The notes under the pieces: model-generated
Told to the model about the DNA's origin: nothing
Database searches by the model: none
The model's input: only the letters and a program-made list of their open reading frames with translations
Shown: positions 22,180 through 34,134 of the stretch, one piece after another
Position numbering within the stretch: the first letter of the stretch is position 1
How the letters are laid out: the number at the start of each line of letters is the position of its first letter
Translations under genes and position numbers: made by a program
NCBI GenBank assembly: GCA_036345935.2
Contig: JADWOT020000001.1
Span: forward strand, 15,857,954-15,921,953
Origin: Taenia hydatigena
Taxonomy: Eukaryota > Platyhelminthes > Cestoda > Cyclophyllidea > Taeniidae
Reading direction: 5' to 3'
Length of the DNA stretch: 64,000 nucleotides

Positions 22180-22560
22180 TTACGTCCAATGTGTTGTCTG
22201 CATTATTATTGCAACTGTAGAGGCGACATCCTTCTCCCATCCTAGCATAGTCGGCTTTGAGAGTTGAAGTGACAATCTAACAAATATTTTGGACACACTC
22301 TTCTTCACGACCAACGGGCTGTCTCGGCATTCAATCACGACAGCCGCGAATGAATCCCTATGTGCCTTGGGGAGCTTGGTAGTTGCTTTTATCAAACCCT
22401 CTTTAAATAATAGATACATGAGAAATGCTCAAGGAATGGTCAGTGTCTCGTTATCTGCCACCAACGCCGTTTACTTTGACTCTTATCCACGCTCAAGCCA
22501 TAGGCGCAATTATTTCGCATCAGAAATCAGCGCACGAACTCCGTTTCAATAATAGTAAAG
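22180..22560 (-). repeat. dispersed repeat R1, copy 1
   Basis: Reverse complement of this block matches the plus strand at about 27100-27540 over some 350 bases (shared words include the stretch encoding MRNAQ on one strand and VIECRDS on the other). On the minus strand it holds an open frame of 79 codons (DSFAAVVIECRDSPLVV, then LSLQLSKPTMLGWEKDVAS). The family has at least four copies in the window. Its source gene or element is not recognised. Confidence 0.7.
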
Positions 22561-23442
22561 GCATATGGAGGTACTGGCAGAAAATCAGTGATATAAAACG
22601 ACGGCTGAAACTGATTCCTTGTGTTTTTCCAGCAAGAGGAAATGAGCCAAGCATTATGGCATTCATCCGCTGACCAAATGCATAGGAATATTAGTTGCGC
22701 AGGCACTTAATTGACGCGCATTAAATTTTACTATTTCCCTCGTTATGCCTTGCAAACGCCAAGCTGGATTTGGCCTTTCAGTCCTTTTTAAAGAATTTGA
22801 GAGCTTATTTGTCAGAATAGGCATTGTTCATGCATTGGCATTATGAGAAGCTATACTTCAATCGTCATAACAATTGATAAGTGTGTAAAGATCATGCCCT
22901 GACGCTTTTGGAATTTCCTCTGTCACATTAGAAGATGCGTACTTGTGTAGACTACTCCCTATCCCATTTAAGTCATTTTGACTGCAATACGGTAAATCAA
23001 ATGTTAGTGCTGACCATTGCGTTGATGGTGGACGCATGGTGTCGAATTGCAACCATTTGCAATTTTGACTGTACAATCAACCTCAAGCGGCACAGCAATT
23101 CACAACTCGATGAAGACCTGTTGCTTTTGGGGTTCATTTCATTCGGTTGAGTTTTGAATCAGTTCGTGGACAGACGGATGAGCAAGCAGGCGGATAATTT
23201 GATAAAGGATGGGATGATTAAATGAGAAACTCACTTTTGATGCCAATTCCGTAGTTCTAAGTAACCTTAATTTGGCATGTCCGTCAGTCCCCTTCAGCCT
23301 AAGTCAGTGTAATATTCTTGGTACTGAGGAGGTGATACCGTTGGTGTAGGAATCAATTTTGCATAGAAAGTAAAGGAGAGGCAAGGAGCCAAAAGATACG
23401 AATTTCTCAGATGGCACGGCAATCAACTTCCAAGCATATTAC

Positions 23443-23517
23443 CTCTTTGGCATTTCATTCTGCCGAATTTGAGGATTGAGATTGTTAAATCGACAGCTCG
23501 AAAAATAGGGTGGAAAT
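23443..23517 (-). CDS. exon of unknown minus-strand gene (3)
   Basis: A 75-base exon between a pyrimidine-backed acceptor (TTTTTTAAGTCCGTGCCAG) and an AAAGAG|GTAATATG donor, phase 1 on both sides. It reads FHPIFRAVDLTISILKFG then RMKCQR. Its phase matches the donor of the exon at 23800-23934, so the joined peptide continues NFDERI-D-FHPIFRA. The protein is not recognised. Confidence 0.5.
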
Positions 23518-23799
23518 CTGGCACGGACTTAAAAAATTATCACCACTCAAATTGAAATGCAGGTTTCGAATTGCTCCTTTGTCTTAATTTTATCAATTTT
23601 ATGGCAAATAGAACCTAATCGAATGCATAGCAGACGCAGAGGGAACTGGCAACACAGACGTGCTGCAAATTTGCCTCATTTCGAGCAAAACGCAACATGT
23701 CGCGCACAACCGAGCGGAACACGAATACAAACCCAATCATACCACACACTCTAACCGCCATCAGTGATGAATTGCAGTGAGCCCTTCAAGGAGACTCAC

Positions 23800-23934
23800 C
23801 TATCCTCTCATCGAAATTCTTAAAAGTAAATCTTCCCATGACTTTAAGTTGTCCCGACTTCCAATAATGACATTTGTGAGCGATCTCATATGGACCTAGA
23901 GTAACGAAGTAGTTGTCTTCTTCAACATGAACAC
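23800..23934 (-). CDS. exon of unknown minus-strand gene (2)
   Basis: Open in one frame and ending at a consensus donor (GGATAG|GTGAGTCTCC). It reads VHVEEDNYFVTLGPYEIA, HKCHYWKSGQLKVMGRFT, FKNFDERI: balanced, protein-like composition with aromatic and charged residues. The acceptor (GAAGCAG) has a poor pyrimidine tract, so the left edge is uncertain. It joins in phase to the exon at 23443-23517. Family unknown. Confidence 0.5.
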
Positions 23935-24060
23935 CTGCTTCAAATCACCTCGTCAAGGTCGAGTCCGAGGAGCGCTAACGGATCCGCGTGACCCCACAGC
24001 ACTAAAAGCTTCTTGTTGATTAGCAATGAAATCCTCACATTGTGCATCTTCATGCTACAC

Positions 24061-24204
24061 CTCAAGATTAAGTGATCCATCGTCTCGTCCATACTGTTTG
24101 CATCTAGATGATTCATTTATTTTGCAAGTCTTTGATGCAACTGAGTCTACAATAAATCCTATGTCCTTCCTCGTCCATTTCCATGGCATCGAGGACGCTT
24201 CTCC
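24061..24204 (-). CDS. exon of unknown minus-strand gene (1)
   Basis: Forty-eight codons between an acceptor (TATAAATCCTGTTTAG) and a GAG|GTGTAG donor, phase 0 at both ends: GEASSMPWKWTRKDIGFIV, DSVASKTCKINESSRCKQ, YGRDDGSLNLE. It lies just upstream of the exon at 23800-23934 on the same strand, but the phases (0 then 1) do not match directly, so a further exon or a different edge is needed. Product unknown. Confidence 0.4.
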
Positions 24205-27099
24205 CTAAACAGGATTTATAGTTAGCAAAAGAAAAGATGGCATGAAAAGAGGAGACATCATCGAAGGTCGGTGGAGACCACGAAACCTAGACCATTGAAT
24301 TTATTGTGACCAAATATGGACCGCGTCTTGATACTTGGCGTAGAAGGCATTTTTTATTTCTATTCATCAAGGCAATGAAGCCTATACAACTGTTCCGCAA
24401 TTAGCAGGAAACGCAGATGACATCTGCAGTACCCTCATTGGGGCCGCAGTGATAGCCATGAACAAGGGGGATGACCTAAGCGCACAGCCGACTCACATTA
24501 CCAGTAGCGAGTTGCTGATTGACGAAATGGCACAAATGAAGAAGGCGGATGGGAATAAAGTGAATATGAATCGGTGAAATGCAATGGAGTGAGCCAGGGA
24601 CCCCAAGCATTGTACCAGCGTCAGCAATTTATTTACCAACCCAGACCATTGCAGCATAACCTTTTCATAATTTCCTTTTTCCTCTCAACCCTTTCTGCTA
24701 CTCGCAGCCAACACCCTTCTATACATTTGCTTCCTTATTCAATCCAAGTTATCTTAACCACTTCTTCGTATTTTTTGGTTTCTAAGTCGACCATCTGTCA
24801 CGTTTATTGAAAATGTTCTAACCAAAAGAGATATCGCTTAAAGCCTACCTTTACAGAGGCATTGCTAACTTTATTGTGGATACTCGCTGCTATGGAGATG
24901 GTCCTCTTCAGACGCCAAGTCGCTTGAAAATCTGTCAGTGCTTTCGCATGACATTAGTAAGGGCGTATGACCACTCAAAGTACATGGCTTAAATGAACTC
25001 CTCATGTGAGGAGGAAGCGGTGGACGCCTCCCACGAGTAAGTGCAGCAAGGAGAGAAGAATAATGCCACTAGGAGCCTCTAGACGCAGTTTATACTGAGT
25101 ACAAATGACCAAATACCGCAAGTTGCCCTATCATTCTTCTAAAAGGTAGATAAGTGGCATTGCTCTGCTAGCATGTACATGCTAGGCAAAATCCAAGTTC
25201 ACCATACTCATCAACGGAAAAATAGATAAACTATCTTAGATCGGGCAAATGAAATGTAATGTTCCCATCACGAAGAGGTACTTTAAGAAATGAACCCTCT
25301 GCGAAATACCTTCCAGGCTTAAATTGTGACAAATGAGCAAATTGAGCTTAATAATGCTGTTCTACATAGATCGTGGTTTACATGCGAAAACCGTTCTACT
25401 ACTTGTCTCAAACGTGTCAGAGCATTCTCATGGTCAAGACATCAACTGCTGATTAGTAAGGACCGGAGCTAAGCCTTTACTTCTCACATGCTGCTCGAGT
25501 GACAGCAGTAAGTTGTTACTTTGTTTTCCGTCTCAAATCTATCGTAGTACCTAAAACGTCGCCTTCAACTAGAGCATCATGGTGGACACAGAACATGAAG
25601 GTTGTTTAGCTTTGCAAAAATAAATTACACTACACGTCAGAACTTTGTTCTATGCAATCAACAAAACAGTTTTCGACAATGATGTGTGTGCGCAGTCGTT
25701 GATCTGGTCGAAATTATATAGGCACAGTTCGTCGGGCCGCCCACCTCGTTGCCTAATTAATCACTGCAATAACGATGAGCCAAGTGTGTGAATCTGTCAC
25801 AGTTGTCTATCTGCCATTTTATTCATAAGTCAGATCAGCACAAGTTGCAGCACCGTGCGTCGTTGGTTAGACCAGCAATTCTGCAAAGTCGTGTGCCCTT
25901 GTCTTAGGGCAGACCGACATTTCATTCGGGAACTGCGGTCTAATGTTGTTGTGTCCGCATTGCTGCTAAAAACGAGTCATTCCAAAATGGGTGGAAAATC
26001 ACGAGTCAAAGCTGCAGTTTAGCAGGAATGATTAGAATCGTGATTTGACCCGAGCCTACTTCTTCCCTGTGTTACACATTCTGCTCTATGGAAGTTGTCT
26101 TAAAAGCAGACACAGTTATTTTGGCATTAGCTACGCTATTCACCAGGGACGAACCGGTCACAGCCATACGTAGACTAATCCGCATTCTCTTGTTCATGCT
26201 AGCAATCCCTGTGCATAATTGTGCATTTCCTATTGGAAGGGATTAGGTAAATGTCAAAATCAGCAAACTAATAATTTTATCAATCTACCACATATGATGG
26301 GTATGATAAATTCAAAAGTGCAAACGGTGGATTGCTAAAGAACAGCTGCGTCATCGAGATCTAAGATAAAGCTGCACATGGGTCATGCAAAGAACGAAGA
26401 TGGGTACGTCATCAGTGGGTGGAAAAGACGAGTTCGGGAGTTCCACAACTTTACTTTGTGTAGTTAGAACTCTGGACTCGCTCATTGAGGCTTCAAAGAT
26501 GTATGGAGCTTAAGATAATGGAAAAATTCGACAAAATATTCTTGGGCCTTTACAATGTTAATGCTTGTACCGTTTTATTGATGCGATCTGTGGAGCTGCT
26601 GGCATGGAAAATAATGCGATAAAGTCGCCTTCAGGTTGGCGATGAGCGGGAGCGATATTGACGAAAAAGGAAAAGCTAGGCAAAATGGCACAACAACGAA
26701 TGTAAGGAAAGAAGAAATCACTCATTGTGATTTCGCTGCATTAGTTACTAACACGGCACACCATACTTACCTACCTCTGAGGATGGCACCTTCAACACTT
26801 TACTAATTTCTAGTAGACACAGTTCCAATCTCGTCCCTGCAAAATCCATATCTATTTTAATATGGATATCAAAACGGTGGTGGTCTTGACTAGATGAATA
26901 CTTTCATTTATACGAATATGGATGTTGTGCAGAATTGACATTTTATCGCAGCCGAAGTCGATGAAAGAATCGACTTTCAAAAGACATTTTGAATGTCAGC
27001 CTTTTCTTCCAGCTTACTCAAGCAGATTACTTCCTCCTGCTGCAAGAACACGAAGGATCACTTCATGGTTCCCGTTTATTTGATCATTCGTCCAATTTT
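24205..27099. other. stop-rich spacer
   Basis: Nearly 3 kb with hardly any open frame beyond 60 codons. An ATG-started frame at 24993-25036 (MNSSCEEEAVDASH) ends at a GTAAGT and could be a first exon, but it is very short. Confidence 0.45.
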
Positions 27100-28477
27100 C
27101 CGCTAGATTGCTCTTATTTTCTTATTCAAACAGAGTTCAAATGCTGATTTTTGATGCGAATTAGCTGCGCTTATTAGCTTGAAGACGCATCTGAGTCAAA
27201 GTCAACAGCGTTCACGACGAGAAACGAGTCTCTGAACAGTTCTTGAGCATTTCTCATGTATCCACTATTTAACGAGGACCTTCGAGCATTTCCGACTCAG
27301 AAGCGCTTTAAAAATTTTGATGAAAGCAGCTACTCAACTGTTCTAGAGAGGTATGGATTCGTTCACAGCCATCGTGATTGAATGTCGAGACAGCTTGTGG
27401 TCGTGAGGAATATTATAACTGATTTATTTGGGCATGGTGCCACTTCAACTCTCGAGGCTTGCTATGCTGGAATGGGAACATAATATCCCCTTACAATTGC
27501 AATATGGATGCGGACAACACCTTGAATTTCCGGCAATGCAAGCAAGTGTGGAATCATGTCTCTGAGTGACGAGGATAACAATTGTAGTCGAGACTCAAGA
27601 AGGTGGGGTCATATCTATTAATGCTCTCGAAACAGCATTTATTGTACGCGTAATTCAGCAACTCCGTATCAAGCGTGAAAAAAATGGACAAACATTTCTG
27701 TCACTTAGCTATCCCTTCTGACATCATTTTGCAGAAGGTATTGGCAAAGAATTTCGCAACAATCCATCAGTAATGCAGGAAATTTCTTCTGTGCAGTAGC
27801 AGTTCGTACGTGCTTATCTATTTATTTCCAGTGACGGGCCTGCTGTTAAAATATATTCTGAATTGACAATACCCACTGGCACATGGAAGTCACGGAATAA
27901 ATAATGTAGAGGTCCCGCAACTGGAGATATTGGCTGATGACGAAGTCGATGCCCCCAGGGCAATTCGACATGCACACTACAGGAGGAGCTGGCTCATGTA
28001 CTGCCGAATTCTGAAACCGATGCGTAACTTTGTAAACCGCCTTAACTACCTCACAAACTTTTACTGAATTGGAACCCCCGAGCAATTAGTTCGGGATCCA
28101 AAACGCTGCAGCAATTGGCAGAAAGGACTTCTCAAATTGCAAAGATTGAGGATGTTTGCAAACTCAACAAGAAGCTGATATATCCATGGATATCCTTTAG
28201 TAATGATGGTTCATCCTCAAACGAGATTGGAACATCAATATTTATGGTCAAATGCGCATTTCCACTTGGTCTTCATGTAAATTTCTTGCAGTACTCCATG
28301 AGCAAAAGCCACCTACAACTGCCCATGTTGTTGAGTACGGTTGTTGCAATGCAGCAGAGTGGCAGCAACTACTTCGCTGAAGAAATTAATCAGCATAAAA
28401 TATGCGAATCAACTGGATGTCTCTCTGACGTTAACTATGTGTGCATGGAATTGCCTTTCTGTGCTCGTTTCCTTTAA
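27100..28477 (+). pseudogene. interrupted coding remnant; R1 copy 2
   Basis: The longest R1 copy. Translated on the plus strand it gives protein-like pieces separated by stops and frame changes: DSFTAIVIECRDSLWS, QEGGVISINALETAFIV, LRIKREKNGQTFLSLSYPF, then from about 28040 an uninterrupted run of some 145 codons (LAERTSQIAKIEDVCKLNKK, LIYPWISFSNDGSSSNE, later CLSDVNYVCMELPFCARFL) to a stop at 28475-28477. Copies at 22.2, 29.0 and 59.0 kb share parts of the first half. This suggests a retrocopied or transposed gene family. The product is not recognised, and whether the last 145 codons belong to the same unit is inference. Confidence 0.45.
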
Positions 28478-28929
28478 CAAATTGAACCTTGCTAGACCAA
28501 ATCGTCCTTTTTTAAATAGCAAATCATCTGACAATCTGCATGATCGCCTGACGCATCGCACTGTTAAACGAATGGATTTAGAACGGTAACTGTAGTACTT
28601 TGTTTGTTTGACTGCCGGATCCGACTGCGGTCATTATGGTGGCTCCTTCGGCATTGTGTCTTCTTTTGCCTCTAAGGAAGTCTTACTACGATACATTGGT
28701 GGCAGCGCAATGAAAATCCAAATTCAAAGGAGTTCCATCCTGATTTAAACCATTTGCGACTAAATTTAGCCGAATAACCATCACAAATGGGCCGGGAAAG
28801 ACGTCTACCTTCGGCACCTATCCCAAATTTGTATTCTGCAGAGAAGCAATCAACAACGAATGTAGCAGCAGTGAGAGTTTTACAGCCACACCTGCATTAG
28901 GACGCCAGAGATGTGAACAATCTCGAAAC

Positions 28930-29165
28930 ATCACTCTTACAGATCTGTGTTGGATTCTGTGCTCTCTTGTGCGAATCTGCTTTTGGACCAGTACTCCAAG
29001 TTCTGCCTATGAACACACACGATTATCAGCAGAACTTCCGTCTCTGAATTCAGCTCCAAAGCCCAGCTGGACAAAGTCCAGTAGATACAGAGTTGTTGAA
29101 AATGCTGTCTCGATGGCATCAATAGATAAAAACCCATCTTCTCGGTTCCTGTCTTCAACTGCTTA
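28930..29165 (-). repeat. dispersed repeat R1, copy 3
   Basis: The reverse complement matches 27590-27680: both encode a version of EDGFLSIDAIETAFS (copy 2 reads EGGVISINALETAFI). The reading continues for some 30 codons before a stop. Orientation is opposite to copy 2, which lies only 1 kb away. Confidence 0.5.
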
Positions 29166-29939
29166 GCACAGAGGGGTTAAGTAAACGAGTTCTACCAATA
29201 ACACGATAGTAATAGCGGAGGGGGTAAGGTGTAGAATAGTGCAGTCACGAGACTCTTGGATTAGATACGGGAGGGTGGCTACTGCCTTCTTTAAAACCTC
29301 GCGAGGCTCCACCTTGCGAGATGGGATAAGCATTGCAAGACGCTACCGATCAAGTCTGTGCGTCTTCTTTCCATCATCCCTATCTCCTTCCGCCTTGTCC
29401 ATTGTATATGACTTCTTGATGACCGTCAACTCTGCCCTAGCGCTTCTCTGTGTGCATATTCATATACATAGGTGAATAATAATGATAATAATAAACTAAC
29501 TAATAAACTGGATCTATAACAAATGTCAAAGGAAAAAATCATGCCGCAATTATTAAAAAGCGGCTTCTTTCAAGAAGGTTGAACAACACCCTAGAATTTC
29601 CTTCAGACGAAAGGAGACATATTTCTTTAGTAGAATGTGCATGTTCTCTGTACAAAAAGAGGCATGAAGCTACTGGCCAGCCCACCGAAATCAGTCTTTA
29701 AACAACCAACAAATGCATTATATAGCTCCCCTCTGCAGACGGTATCGTAGGCTGAAAGTGTGACCACAGGGCAGGATCTTGGGATCACCGTCATTATTTC
29801 CGGCGCAATTGAAAAGACCGAACAAGTCCACTACTGTCTTTCACAAAATAATGCCGCTACTTACCGCTCATGGTTTGGTCACTTTCTTGTCCTCTAACGC
29901 ATTCTAGTATAGCTCCACAGCTTAGCACAACACTTTACA
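29166..29939. other. spacer
   Basis: A short hairpin (CTCGC...GCGAG) lies near 29308-29330, and a run of ATAATAATA at about 29475-29495. A minus-strand frame ending at a GAGCG|GTAAGT donor at 29865 is a possible small exon with unrecognised content. Confidence 0.4.
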
Positions 29940-30254
29940 ATGCATTACAGAGTAGTGTTATGCATGCCTCTCTCCCTCCTTCTCTTAATCTCTCATCAAC
30001 AGCAACAGCCACTACGATGTCAGGTGCTTTCCACTATCCTTTTTTTAATAGTCTTTTCCAACTGCGGTATGTGCTTGTCTTGTGCACACTGTTACATGCA
30101 TTGGCTGCCGAATCATCTACAAGTTACTTTGAAGCATTGGAATGGACCTCTTTCTCCATTGTCATGGCTTGCTGTCAATTCTTTTGAATTACCTGATGAG
30201 ACGTCTACTCAGCTTTTGGATAATCTTGACAGAGTTGTCCATGAAAATCTATGA
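29940..30254 (+). CDS. secreted-like open frame, unknown
   Basis: An ATG-started frame of 104 codons. The amino end looks like a signal peptide (MHYRVVLCMPLSLLLLIS). The carboxy end is clearly protein-like and acidic (LAVNSFELPDETSTQLLDN, LDRVVHENL). The middle is cysteine-rich and could be intron, since a CAG|GTGC and an ATCTACAAG acceptor-like site lie within it (the latter at about 30122). Either a small secreted protein or a first and last exon. No family recognised. Confidence 0.4.
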   Translation: MHYRVVLCMPLSLLLLISHQQQQPLRCQVLSTILFLIVFSNCGMCLSCAHCYMHWLPNHLQVTLKHWNGPLSPLSWLAVNSFELPDETSTQLLDNLDRVVHENL

Positions 30255-32213
30255 CTTGTGGAATTCGCAGAAACCACGCTGGAGAGTACTTGTTGGGTGG
30301 CTGAGGTGGGTTCTCTAAAATGCCCTTAGGACGCATTCAAACCATATAAAATAAATGTCTTTACAATTCTGGGGGTTTGAAATCCCTCTAGTCATGTAGA
30401 TGGGCAAAAATTATTGGTGAAATGAAGGGATGCAGGTGCTGCGTTGACTCTTCATGTTTAGACGCCAAAATAATCTACAGGTTATTTGCCATAGAGAAAA
30501 AAAACCCATTTATCTCTTACAGATTCTTATAATTTCGAAATCTTGATTACAATACTATTTTAAGCACGTGCGTCAATACAAAAGCCAGGCATATGCTGCA
30601 AAACTTATTTAATAAGGGCAATTGCGCTTTTAGCTTTTTGCGAGCAACTTTAGAATTTAGTCTGTGCTGAACAGCTTTACCAATATTGACTGAATCGCTA
30701 TGATGAAACCAATGTTAATTAATCTGTAGTTGCGGTTATCCCTTAGATGCTTCCCATTAAATATGCATTGCTGCGGGGTGTATTTCGTTCCAGACTAAAA
30801 TGCTATGTTCCTTGGTCTTCACGTTATTGCAATAACCTTGGGTGCTCGTTTGCCTCTCGGGCTTTGCTATAAAGACATTAGGATATTTTGCCTTTGTCGG
30901 GTAGCTGAACTCTGGGCCGTGCCAGTAGTACCAATCGCAACTGTTCGCCGAGTACATGCACATTACATTCGAGTTTTAAGTCCTCTTTGTCTTCAGAGAA
31001 GTCTCATGGCTCTGCATTACATCGGAGAGAGAGCTGCATGATTTTCACTTCGAACATTTCTTATTCCTGGGTCAATTTTATGTTTCGTTTTTAAATTTAT
31101 TTGTCAAGTGGTCAAACTGGAAGCCAGGGAGGTCCAATACGATAGGCATTTTAAAGCATCAGTTACTAAAAAACAGATCAATAACAAAAAACGTTAGAAT
31201 ATTCCTTACAACACATAAAGCCATGTCTGCTCTTTATTTTGGCATAAGTAAGTCATAACTACATAATCTGCCCCACTACTCCTAATGGAAGGGAAAGGTA
31301 CCTGGTGTACCCCGTCTCCCTTACCTCCCTTCCCCGATCCCGGCGTTATCCAATGAACTGGAAAACAAACTTCCCTATAACTACCGAGGGAAGTGAGGTT
31401 GTCGGAGGAATATGGAGCCCAATGTTCAATTACTGTCCTTCCGCAAAATGAAAAATGAACCACACGATAACACGCATTTATTTAACACTAGCTTACTTTG
31501 TAGTCAACAGTTAGATTAGGCAAAACCCAAGTTGCTCACAGGAGAAAAGTGACTTTGCTGGTGCACCACAAAGTGCTAGCATCGAGGAAAGGAAGTCACA
31601 ACACGTGCAGAGGCGATAAAACCTGGGGATCGCGAGGAGATGGAAACGGGTCAACAAGCCCTAACCAAGATCACTCACGCGGGCACGTACTTTAGAGATC
31701 ACAGGTGCTATACTCAAAAGTTACAAATATAAGAAGCAGCAGGAGTTATGGGCAGAGAGAGACAATTAGACAAATGGGAAGAAGGAATAGAACAAAACAG
31801 ACAAAACTGGCTTTGTGACAGTTAATACTAGCGATTTACGCACCCCTTCATCAGGGACAATCAGCGTCCTTCGAATTCGCCATGCCAGGTGGGCAAGGCG
31901 AGGAGTTGGGATGATGATTTGACCTGTTTGCTCATCTCCTTAGAAAGAACATACACACTTTGTGTGCGCATCTGTAGATTAACAAAAAAGGCAAAGCTTA
32001 GAAACCCTGAACGCACGGTAGAAACAAAGTCATTTGACATGCTTTCAAGGATGAGGCACGTGGACAAGGACCACAACACCTAACTCAACTTTGGAATGGG
32101 AAAGTCATTCATTAGTTAGGTGACTTGTTACACAAAAGCAACGATTGTGAACACACCCTAGCAATGTCGTTCTGCACATCGAGTGCTGCGTTCAGAGTGC
32201 AAACTAACTTCAC
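30255..32213. other. spacer
   Basis: No convincing exon. The stretch 31250-31400 is GC-richer than its surroundings, with several short inverted words (GGTACCTGGTGTACC type), and looks like an old repeat, but it has no second copy in the window. Confidence 0.35.
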
Positions 32214-32882
32214 GTGTTGGAACTGTCGTTCATTCGGCAACTACATCCATTTCCACTGACGTGTGGGTGTGAGCTACTACGACCCATAAACACGGTTGAG
32301 CTACTCCTATTTCATTGTTGCAACGGGAGCGTGCACGTCGCTGCTTTTGCTGTTGTGCCGGCATGGGCCAGAATAACCTCCGGTGTGGGAGCGGCGGTCA
32401 GAGCTGCCTCATCAATGGGCCCCACTCTTGTGGTGATCGATGTCTTCATTCCCATAATCTAATGTGTTTGCATTGATCATCCCATGGTCCCAACTATGAC
32501 GAGTGACATAGTTAATTCGGTAGGGGACTTTATGCAGATCGCAGACTCGGGCATTGCCAAGATAACTCTCAAAACTATTCCGATAAAAAGGAGGTCAAAA
32601 GCGGTGGCTCTGGAGCTAAAAACCATGGCACGCAAAGCTGCCGCGCTGCTGATGAGACTTGGAAGGAAAATTGATTCTCACATGACCCGCCTGGTGGCTC
32701 TCCATGTGACTATCACTCTAACCGCTCAAAATGATTTGTTGCCACAGGGTGGCATAATGGATGAAATTGTAACAGCACTGGGCGATGGATTGTCACAAGA
32801 TGGCCTGCTAACTATGCTAGCAATACCACTCTCTCAGGATGCACACAACCTGAAGAGGTTCAACTGTAATCAATGGAATTAA
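32214..32882 (+). pseudogene. 222-codon frame with one internal stop
   Basis: One reading frame runs open from 32214 to 32882 except for a single TAA at 32460-32462. The first part is hydrophobic and Ala/Val-rich (HVAAFAVVPAWARITSG, VGAAVRAASSMGPTLVV). The second part is lysine-rich then mixed (KRRSKAVALELKTMARKAA, GGIMDEIVTALGDGLSQDG). Base composition is GC-richer than the flanks. It could be a broken gene, or two exons with the stop inside a short intron. No family recognised. Confidence 0.35.
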
Positions 32883-32923
32883 AATATGGCCACATAAAGC
32901 ATTACGGTAGCTAATTTTTAAGT

Positions 32924-33166
32924 GTGGAAATTAATACGACCACAACAAATGTTTTGAAAGTGAAGAATTTCATGTTAGAGAAATGCATACTGAGACCGAC
33001 TATTGCCAGCGTTTCACCTCATATGCGTGGCGCTCCTATAGCAACCATTTTAGCTGTTTCAGTCTGCTCATTCGCTGTTTACTGGCCACTTACAATTACA
33101 CTTCCTTTTTATTTAATCTGCTGTAAATTTGGATTGCATTTTTTCGTCATCGCTTCTGTTGAATGA
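32924..33166 (+). CDS. possible membrane-segment exon
   Basis: An 81-codon frame ending in a long hydrophobic region (IATILAVSVCSFAVYWPLT, ITLPFYLICCKFGLHFFVI) just before the stop, consistent with one or two membrane helices at a carboxy end. There is no ATG in good position near the start, so it would be a terminal exon. It follows the interrupted frame at 32214-32882 by about 40 bases. Function unknown. Confidence 0.28.
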   Translation: MEINTTTTNVLKVKNFMLEKCILRPTIASVSPHMRGAPIATILAVSVCSFAVYWPLTITLPFYLICCKFGLHFFVIASVE

Positions 33167-33885
33167 TAAAGCTCGTCTTTCTCCCATCCTCTAACATTGA
33201 ACCTTTCACAGCGTAGTGATTCTCTCACTCACCTGCAACGCTAGCTCATCTAAAGAGCGACATTAGTGTAGGTAAAGATGGTCCTTCTGGCACCCCATTG
33301 GCCAACGCTACTGCTGCAGCGTGTGGAAGCCTACCTTTCTTCCGTCACAATGTCGGCCCTTTAAGAACCAAACGAGTCAACTTCAAGTCAAGTGATCGCA
33401 TCTGATACATAATGCTTTTCGGATGTTGGGGACTGACTATTTGCATATGGTGAAACTGCTGTATCATTCCACATATCATCTTGGGCATCAACAACTGGGT
33501 GCTAAGGAATGAATTTAAGCCCCCAGTCGAGGGACTCTACGAGCCATAGCGTCGTTTGATCCTCCAGTTTTAAGGCCAATTTCTAAAGGAAATGGTGGTT
33601 CTTCCAAAAAAACAACCTCTCCTACAGTTTAAATGCCAAATTTCCTTCTCATTTATTAGGAAGCCTAAGGTGTGCCATACCAAATGACAAGTGACCAATG
33701 TTAGGTACATTTAGTACTTATTTAAAATGAAATAGGTCACTGACAGCTCGGTACGAGACGATAAAACGGGTTCCTTTTAAAGCCATGCATTGCATTACTT
33801 AATGAGTTGATGGTGATAACTACTGCTTATCATAAGAGTGCCCCTATTGATAACCAACATGGGGCCTAAAGATTTTCACTAACAT

Positions 33886-34134
33886 ATGCAAATGTTCGAG
33901 TTTCGTAAATTTGCATTTTCTCTGTTGTATGCTCTGCGTCCTGATGAAACTGCACAAGGATCTAGTAAGGTCATTGTGGTCTACCTTTTGGCAGAGTTCT
34001 CGGGATACGTAAAGCCTCTCATCTCAGCCATTGACATTAACCACTACCGCCTTCGCGGTCTTCAGCACAAAACTAGAGAAGTCAAAGCAGCCTCGGCGCC
34101 AATTTACCTTCAGGGAGTTGATCAAAGTTATTAA
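33886..34134 (+). CDS. 82-codon open frame, unknown
   Basis: Starts with ATG (33886) and reads a well-balanced peptide: MQMFEFRKFAFSLLYALRP, VIVVYLLAEFSGYVKPLIS, AIDINHYRLRGLQHKT, ending IYLQGVDQSY. Codon choice favours purine-starting codons as in real genes. No intron signal is obvious. It may be a small single-exon gene or a terminal exon. No recognised motif. Confidence 0.4.
   Translation: MQMFEFRKFAFSLLYALRPDETAQGSSKVIVVYLLAEFSGYVKPLISAIDINHYRLRGLQHKTREVKAASAPIYLQGVDQSY

Noticed and set aside
24993..25036. ATG-started 15-codon first exon ending at GTAAGT
   Set aside because: Too short to separate from chance without transcripts.
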